From NCBI GenBank assembly GCA_035495815.1, contig DATJFH010000132.1:1-44252 (forward strand): a stretch of 44,252 nt of DNA. Reading direction: 5' to 3'. Positions 39,250-44,252 of the stretch are shown in pieces. Each line of letters opens with the position of its first letter. The stretch's first letter is position 1. The notes below the pieces were generated by a model that did not search any database, was not told the DNA's origin, and saw nothing but the letters and a program-made list of their open reading frames with translations. The stretch comes from DATJFH01 sp035495815. Its GTDB lineage: Bacteria; Acidobacteriota; Terriglobia; Bryobacterales; Bryobacteraceae. The position numbers and the translations under genes are program-made.

Positions 39250-40989
39250 TTACATCCTGGGAGCCGGCGGTTTTACGGGCGTCCAGGGGAACACGCCTTT
39301 TCTGCGAAGCTGGCGGCGGAATACTTTGTCCCCGGCAGTGACGTAGAGCATCTGCAAGCCCGGTCCGCCGAAGACGGCGTTCGACAGAGCGCCCGGCTGC
39401 GGCTTGCCGATAATGGCCACCACCCTGCCCGCCTGGTCGCAGACCTGCACGCCGATGCGCGTGGCCACGTACAGCTGCCCTTCGCTGTCGACCGTCATGC
39501 CGTCGGGCCCCACCGCGGCGTCGTCCTCGGTTTCGAGCCGGTGGAAAGGCTGGCCATTGGCCAGCGATCCGTCCGGCTGCACCTGGAACGACCAGACCCA
39601 TTTGCTCGCATAGTCGGCCACGGAGAGCAGGGCGTAATCGGGCGAGAGGCGTACCCCGTTCGGAAACGTGATCCCCTCCTGCACGACCGGCCGGCGCGCG
39701 CCGTTCCGGTCGATGAACCACACCGTTTTTCCGCCGGGATCGGTGAAATAGATCTCGCCCCGGCTGTTGATGGCAAGATCGTTCGAGCCCACTCCCTCCG
39801 TGATGACCGATTCGGCTCCGTCCGGGGTATAGGCCACGATTCGCTTACGCCTGTTCTGGCAGGCGTAAAGGCGGCCGTCCGGACCGAACATCAGGCCGTT
39901 GGCGCCGCCCGTGTCCTCTTTAAATACGGTCACCTTGCCGTCCGTCGAGATCTTGTGAATGCGATTGTTGGGGATATCGGTGAAGTACACGCTTCCCTGG
40001 CGGTCGACGGCCGGGCCTTCGGTGAACTTGTGCCCCTGGCTGACCATCTCCCACTCTTTTCCGGGTTCGAGGATCATTCCGACGTACTGCCGTTCGCCGA
40101 TCGTCGTGGGTTTGGCGATCGGTTTCGGGTAATCCCGCCATAGCCAGCGGAGGGCGTCGGGCAGGATTGCCGAGCCGTGCTTGTTGTTGTGTCCCTCGTT
40201 GCCGATGACGAAAGTGGAATCGTATCCGGCGTAAGCGAGCGCGGAGGCCATGTCCTGATTGGCGATAAACCAGTTTCCCGAGTAGATGTTCTGATCGTTC
40301 CGGCCGTCCTGGAGGAAGACGCGCAAAGGTTTGGGTTCGGTCTTGCGGATATGCGAGGAATAAATCTCGCCGCCGCGGAGGTTCGTATAACTGCCGACGA
40401 AGCTGATGACACGGCGGAAGGCCTCGGGATGCGTCCAGGCGACGGTGAAGGCCGCGATCCCGCCGGAGCTGGAGCCGGCGACACCCCGGTCGTTGGGATC
40501 CTTGGACAGGTTGTACTCCTTGCCCACTTCGGGCAGGATCTCCTCGATCAGGAAGCGGGCGTTGCGGTCGCCCAGAGCGTCGTATTCGAAGCTGCGGTTG
40601 AAGCGCGGCTGCTGATCGGCCGTGAGGGCTGGAGCCACGCCGGGGTTGATAAAGATGCCGATGGCGGGCGGCATCTGCCCTTTGTCTATCAGATTGTCGA
40701 AGACGATGGGGGCGCGCCAGCGGCCCTCGCCGGTCACGAAGCCGCCTCCGTCGAAGACAACCATCACCGGCGCGGGCTTGTCCGCTTTGTACTGCGCCGG
40801 AACGTAGACCCAATACTCGCGCGTCGTACCGGGGAAAATTCTACTGGTCGACCAGCTGCGCCGGCTGACGGCGCCTTTGGGGACGCCTGCCTGTGGCTGG
40901 GAGTCCGGTCCGAGCGCGTACTCCTCGGCCGGCTGCAGCAGCGCCGGCGCAAGCAGAAGAAGAGCGGGAACGACGATTCTGGCGATCAT
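39250..40989 (-). CDS. secreted fusion of a putative esterase and an SMP-30/gluconolactonase domain
   Basis: A 579-residue exported two-domain protein. Signal peptide about 1-21. Residues about 40-290 are an esterase (PF00756-like) with nucleophile S174 in G-S-S-S-G-G, likely acid D232 in D-G-R-N-D and H267 in N-E-G-H-N. Residues about 305-570 are a six-bladed SMP-30/gluconolactonase propeller: E324 in F-T-E-G-P-A, N/D ligand segments G-S-N-D-L-A, F-P-N-G-V-R-L-S-P-D and G-P-D-G-M-T-V-D. The combination suggests release and lactone opening of a sugar ester or aldonolactone, probably from plant material; this is inference. The frame is continuous across the domain junction, so the fusion is real in this sequence. 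No clear promoter is seen upstream. Confidence 0.9.
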   Translation of the reverse strand: MIARIVVPALLLLAPALLQPAEEYALGPDSQPQAGVPKGAVSRRSWSTSRIFPGTTREYWVYVPAQYKADKPAPVMVVFDGGGFVTGEGRWRAPIVFDNLIDKGQMPPAIGIFINPGVAPALTADQQPRFNRSFEYDALGDRNARFLIEEILPEVGKEYNLSKDPNDRGVAGSSSGGIAAFTVAWTHPEAFRRVISFVGSYTNLRGGEIYSSHIRKTEPKPLRVFLQDGRNDQNIYSGNWFIANQDMASALAYAGYDSTFVIGNEGHNNKHGSAILPDALRWLWRDYPKPIAKPTTIGERQYVGMILEPGKEWEMVSQGHKFTEGPAVDRQGSVYFTDIPNNRIHKISTDGKVTVFKEDTGGANGLMFGPDGRLYACQNRRKRIVAYTPDGAESVITEGVGSNDLAINSRGEIYFTDPGGKTVWFIDRNGARRPVVQEGITFPNGVRLSPDYALLSVADYASKWVWSFQVQPDGSLANGQPFHRLETEDDAAVGPDGMTVDSEGQLYVATRIGVQVCDQAGRVVAIIGKPQPGALSNAVFGGPGLQMLYVTAGDKVFRRQLRRKGVFPWTPVKPPAPRM

Positions 40990-41200
40990 CCGGCCATGGT
41001 ATCAGGCGCCTTCCACCGCCGGGTAGGTCTACGGAATCCGGGATTGCCTGCTCCCGAATTTCGGATCGGTTCGATGCGACGAACGCGTTCTCAGCAAAGG
41101 AGAAAACCGCTCCAATGGCATCGATTTTGCTCCTTTTCGAAGCACCGGCTGCGATCTGCGCGCGTTGCGTACAGGATGCCGCCACGAAGGCAGTTTTTGC

Positions 41201-41236
41201 CGTGTACAAAGTTCATGTTCAGTACACGCTTTTTTT
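41201..41236 (+). terminator. terminator-like hairpin in the leader of TonB-type receptor copy 4
   Basis: CGTGTAC (41201-41207) and GTACACG (41222-41228) form a perfect 7-bp stem with a 14-base loop, followed by C and seven Ts (41230-41236): an intrinsic terminator shape in the direction of the receptor gene, 91 bases before its ATG. No plus-strand gene ends upstream, so it may be an attenuator, the end of a small RNA, or, as DNA, an operator. The rest of the 338-base gap 40990-41327 shows no gene; it has a minor repeat GTTCG/CGAAC near 41069-41085 and GGCA/TGCC around 41190-41202, and no convincing promoter. Confidence 0.5.
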
Positions 41237-41327
41237 GGAGCGCGGGAAGGAACCGCCATTCTCTTTCTCAGGGGCTCTTCTTTCAGGAAACATTCCATTC
41301 AAACTGACTGCTTCAGGAGTTCACTCA

Positions 41328-44252
41328 ATGAACAAACGCCGATTCAAATTTCTGATTTTCATCGCTCCACTTATTCTGATTTTCGGATTATCCGCTCAAA
41401 CCACCGGCTCGCTCTCGGGAAAGGTCAATAACTCGGCCGGAGCGCCGGTCGCCAACGCCACCGTTACGGTGACGCCGGTCAATGGAGGCACTCCGCAAAA
41501 AGTGCTTACCGGACCGGACGGAGCCTTCGTGATCGCGGGACTGCCTCCGGGGGCCTACCGCGTCGAGGTGGAGTATTCCGGCTACAAGCGATCTTCGGTG
41601 CAGAATCTCGACCTGGTGACGGGCGGGCCCGCTACGATTCAGGTGGAACTCGAACACGGCAATGTGCAGGAAACCGTGCAGGTGCAAGCTACCGCCGTCC
41701 TCGTCGAGCCTGAGAACGCGCAGGCCGCGATCACATTCCCGGCCCGCAACGTGACCGAAACGCCCATCTTCGACCGGAATCATCAGGAGCTGACCCAGTT
41801 CACTCCGGGCGTAACGCCGCCGCGGCCGCTCGAATCGAGGCTTCTCGATCCGCAGAGAGATCGTATCTGGGAGACCAACGGGCTGGCGGATGGCACGAAT
41901 TATAAAACGCTCGACGGCGTGCCGAATATCGAGCCGTTTACCGGCCGCAGCGTGTACGTGACGCCGTCGCAGGGCGTACAGCAATTAAACCTGATCACCA
42001 GCAATTACGACGCTCAATACGGTAGGGCCGCCGGGAGCATTCTCAATCCAGCCACGCGCAGGGGATCGAACGACGTCCACGGCAGCCTTTTCGAATTCAA
42101 CTCCAACAGCTTTTTCCATGCCCGGAATTTTTTCAATCCGAAGGGTTTCGCTCAATCCCACTCGAATATCAACCAGTTCGGCGTCAGCGTGGGCGGACCG
42201 CTCCACCGCGACACGACGTTCTTCTTCATAAATTACGAAGGGAGTCTCGATAGAAGCCAGGTTCCTACCGTGACGACCGTGCCGACGGCGGATTTCCGCG
42301 CCGGCAACTTCAGCGCCGTACCCGGCCTGACGCTTTATAATCCCGCGACCGGCACGGCGTCGGGCGCCGGACGCTCGCCGTTCGCCAATAACGTGATTCC
42401 GCCCGCCCGGATCGCACCCGTCGCGCAGTCTCTTATGGCGGGGATGCCCCTGCCAAACCTGGAGGGCTTCGAGAACAACTACTTCGCCAATGTTCCTTAC
42501 CGCAACGATGGGCATCGGGGCGACGTGCGGTTGGACCACAGAATTGGCGAGAAAGCGAATCTGTTCACGCGCTGGAGCTATGCCAACTACATTACCGATG
42601 AAAGCTCGCCTCTCGGACTGCTGGGAGGCGGCAACGGGCGCCTCCTGAACCACAACGCAATGCTGGGAGGATCGTATAGCTTTTCGCCGTCCGGCGTAGT
42701 CGATCTCCGCTTGAACTATACGCGCTACTCGGACAGGCTTCGGAATATGGCGAGTCCTTTCACGCCGGCCGGACTCGGATTTTCCGATCCGACGACCGGG
42801 ATCGCCAACGCCGTCATCCCTCAGTTCAGCATCACCGGCATGCAAGCATTCGGCTCGACGGCCAACTTTCCGCAGCACAACATCAATAACAACTTCAACG
42901 TGACCAACGGGTGGAACGTGGTCACCGGCAGGCATACGCTGCGCCTCGGTTTCGATGTCTGGCACATCCGGGCCAGCGGCTTCCAGAACTACACTTATGG
43001 CCCCGGCGCAGGCTATGTCTTCGGACCGGGCGCCACGGCATCCCCCACAGGACAAGGCTTGGGGCCGTTCGGGACATTCGCGAATTCATTCGCTTCCTTC
43101 CTCCTCGGCACACCGACGCAGGCGGGAAGAGACGCCGGCTATTGGAATCCCGGCTATACACAATGGCAGGCCGCCGCTTACGTTTCCGATTCGCTGAAGC
43201 TCGGCCGCCGGCTGACGCTCGACATCGGCGGCCGTTGGGACGTCTTCACTCCGCTCGCTCCCATGAACTCGAGCGGGGTCTTCATCTATGATCCGGCCGC
43301 CAATCAGTTGCTGCCCACCAACGTGAACGGCGTGGACAATGTCGGGAATATCCAGACGAACTGGAAGAATGTGGCTCCGCGAATCGGGCTGGCTTACCGT
43401 CCCCTGGGCTCGGTGGTCGTGCGGGCCGGCTACGGCATCAACTTTTTCAACGGGCCGCTGAATTTCTGGGCCGGATCGCTCATGACCAATATCGGAACCT
43501 CGAGCGGCGGGTCCATGGGAAGCTTCGCGGCCGCTCCGGGCGCCTCTCTGAGCCGTTTGCCGGCCGCCCCGCCGGCCTCGTTCGCAACCGCCACAGCGGC
43601 GGTCAGCGCGAATAATATCCCGGTGTATTTCACTCCATCCAACGTCCGGACGCCCTACGTTCAGAATTTCGACTTCCAGATCCAGAGCGACCTCGGCCGC
43701 TACGGGCTGGTCGGTTCGATCGGTTACGCCGGCAATCTTGGCCGGGAGCTGCCGTACAGCCGCGACCTGAACGCCGCGGCGCCGGGTACAGGCTCCGTGG
43801 GCCAGCCGTTCTTCAGCCGGTTCGGACGAACGGCCAGCGTGATCGAGCGGGCAACGGGACTCACCAGCAACTACAACTCGCTGCAGGCGAGCCTCTCGAA
43901 GCGCTTCGGGCAGGGCCTCAGCTTCACGGCGGCCTACACCTACAGCCGGTCACTCGACCATGGAACGGGCGGAACCGCGCCGCTGCTGAATAACAGCAGC
44001 TTCCAGGCGAACTACGGACCGTCCGATTGGGACCGCGCGCACATGTTCACCCTCAGCCACGTCTGGCAACTCCCGATCGGGGCCAACACGGGCGTGCTGA
44101 GCGAAGGCGTGATCGGCAAGATTCTCGGACCCTGGCAGATCGACGGAGTGTTCCGCTGGGTTTCGGGAACCCCGCTCACCATCACCGCGGATCCCACTCT
44201 CTGCAATTGCCCGGGGAATACGCCTACCGCGAGCACCGTAGTGAGCGGCTTC
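41328..44252 (+). CDS. TonB-dependent receptor-like protein with carboxypeptidase-regulatory domain (copy 4), partial
   Basis: A frame open from the ATG at 41328 to the end of the window (975 residues, no stop reached). AGGAG precedes the ATG at about nine bases. The signal peptide is Lys/Arg-rich then very hydrophobic (F-L-I-F-I-A-P-L-I-L-I-F-G-L-S-A). The regulatory-like domain follows (G-S-L-S-G-K-V-N-N-S-A-G-A-P-V-A-N). The plug includes F-T-P-G-V-T-P-P, T-L-D-G-V-P-N-I-E and Y-D-A-Q-Y-G-R-A-A-G. The barrel part contains F-F-F-I-N-Y-E-G-S and S-Y-N/T-Y-S-R-S-type strands. Only the last part of the barrel is missing. The plug motif L-N-G-R-N of copy 2 is replaced by F-D-R-N-H-Q-E, placing it in another subgroup. 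The leader carries a terminator-like hairpin. Confidence 0.9.
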   Translation, partial: MNKRRFKFLIFIAPLILIFGLSAQTTGSLSGKVNNSAGAPVANATVTVTPVNGGTPQKVLTGPDGAFVIAGLPPGAYRVEVEYSGYKRSSVQNLDLVTGGPATIQVELEHGNVQETVQVQATAVLVEPENAQAAITFPARNVTETPIFDRNHQELTQFTPGVTPPRPLESRLLDPQRDRIWETNGLADGTNYKTLDGVPNIEPFTGRSVYVTPSQGVQQLNLITSNYDAQYGRAAGSILNPATRRGSNDVHGSLFEFNSNSFFHARNFFNPKGFAQSHSNINQFGVSVGGPLHRDTTFFFINYEGSLDRSQVPTVTTVPTADFRAGNFSAVPGLTLYNPATGTASGAGRSPFANNVIPPARIAPVAQSLMAGMPLPNLEGFENNYFANVPYRNDGHRGDVRLDHRIGEKANLFTRWSYANYITDESSPLGLLGGGNGRLLNHNAMLGGSYSFSPSGVVDLRLNYTRYSDRLRNMASPFTPAGLGFSDPTTGIANAVIPQFSITGMQAFGSTANFPQHNINNNFNVTNGWNVVTGRHTLRLGFDVWHIRASGFQNYTYGPGAGYVFGPGATASPTGQGLGPFGTFANSFASFLLGTPTQAGRDAGYWNPGYTQWQAAAYVSDSLKLGRRLTLDIGGRWDVFTPLAPMNSSGVFIYDPAANQLLPTNVNGVDNVGNIQTNWKNVAPRIGLAYRPLGSVVVRAGYGINFFNGPLNFWAGSLMTNIGTSSGGSMGSFAAAPGASLSRLPAAPPASFATATAAVSANNIPVYFTPSNVRTPYVQNFDFQIQSDLGRYGLVGSIGYAGNLGRELPYSRDLNAAAPGTGSVGQPFFSRFGRTASVIERATGLTSNYNSLQASLSKRFGQGLSFTAAYTYSRSLDHGTGGTAPLLNNSSFQANYGPSDWDRAHMFTLSHVWQLPIGANTGVLSEGVIGKILGPWQIDGVFRWVSGTPLTITADPTLCNCPGNTPTASTVVSGF

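Noticed and set aside
40177..41307. Plus-strand 376-codon frame across the start of the esterase/SMP-30 fusion and the following gap
   Set aside because: Mostly antisense to the fusion gene; the part in the gap shows no protein-like pattern.
1..44252. CRISPR arrays, tRNA or rRNA genes, insertion sequences
   Set aside because: I saw no regularly spaced repeats, cloverleaf-like stretches in the few gaps, or transposase motifs.

Overview
The window is GC-rich, densely coded chromosomal DNA from what is most likely an acidobacterium of the Solibacter/Bryobacter type (Bryobacterales). I base this on four very large outer-membrane proteins that start with a carboxypeptidase-regulatory-like domain followed by a TonB-receptor plug and barrel, on the many secreted proteins with short signal peptides ending in A-Q, and on DUF6807 and S9 peptidase genes. 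This is inference from family content; no rRNA or other phylogenetic marker is present. I see no tRNA, rRNA, CRISPR array, transposase or phage gene.

Layout. 1-970: the 3' end of a probable glycoside hydrolase, a small secreted unknown protein, and the promoter of smc. 971-10198: smc, a first TonB-type receptor and a tandem-PAS hybrid histidine kinase. 10388-13777: a secreted DUF6807 protein, a nucleotidyltransferase, an overlooked 47-residue zinc-ribbon gene and a secreted D-aminoacylase-like amidohydrolase. 13874-17908: a tight minus-strand run of lipoprotein, sugar-isomerase-like TIM barrel, murQ, murA and rhodanese, which puts cell-wall recycling and de novo synthesis in one transcript. 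17978-26068: a TPR protein, a small unknown, an isoprenylcysteine-methyltransferase-like membrane protein, a second TonB-type receptor, a VOC protein, and an S9 peptidase whose ribosome-binding site lies in a strong hairpin. 26090-29219: a DEAD-box helicase and panB-panC. 29222-34315: an L-rhamnose isomerase/mutarotase pair followed by a third TonB-type receptor. 34316-36479: a TetR/acetyltransferase divergent pair with overlapping promoters, possibly inserted beside the rhamnose genes. 36480-38236: metX-metW. 38267-40989: a frameshifted esterase and a two-domain esterase/SMP-30 fusion. 41328-end: a fourth TonB-type receptor running off the window.

How it fits together. The metabolic pairs (panB/panC, metX/metW, murQ/murA, rhaI/rhaM) are coupled by start/stop overlaps or gaps of a few bases. 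Around them sit secreted hydrolases and receptors that look like a scavenging lifestyle on plant or microbial polymers. The less ordinary items are the SD-sequestering hairpin at 24048, the terminator-like hairpin in the leader of the fourth receptor, the esterase/SMP-30 fusion, the murQ-murA overlap and the TetR/GNAT insertion. I did not find a clear-cut new defence or mobile system.
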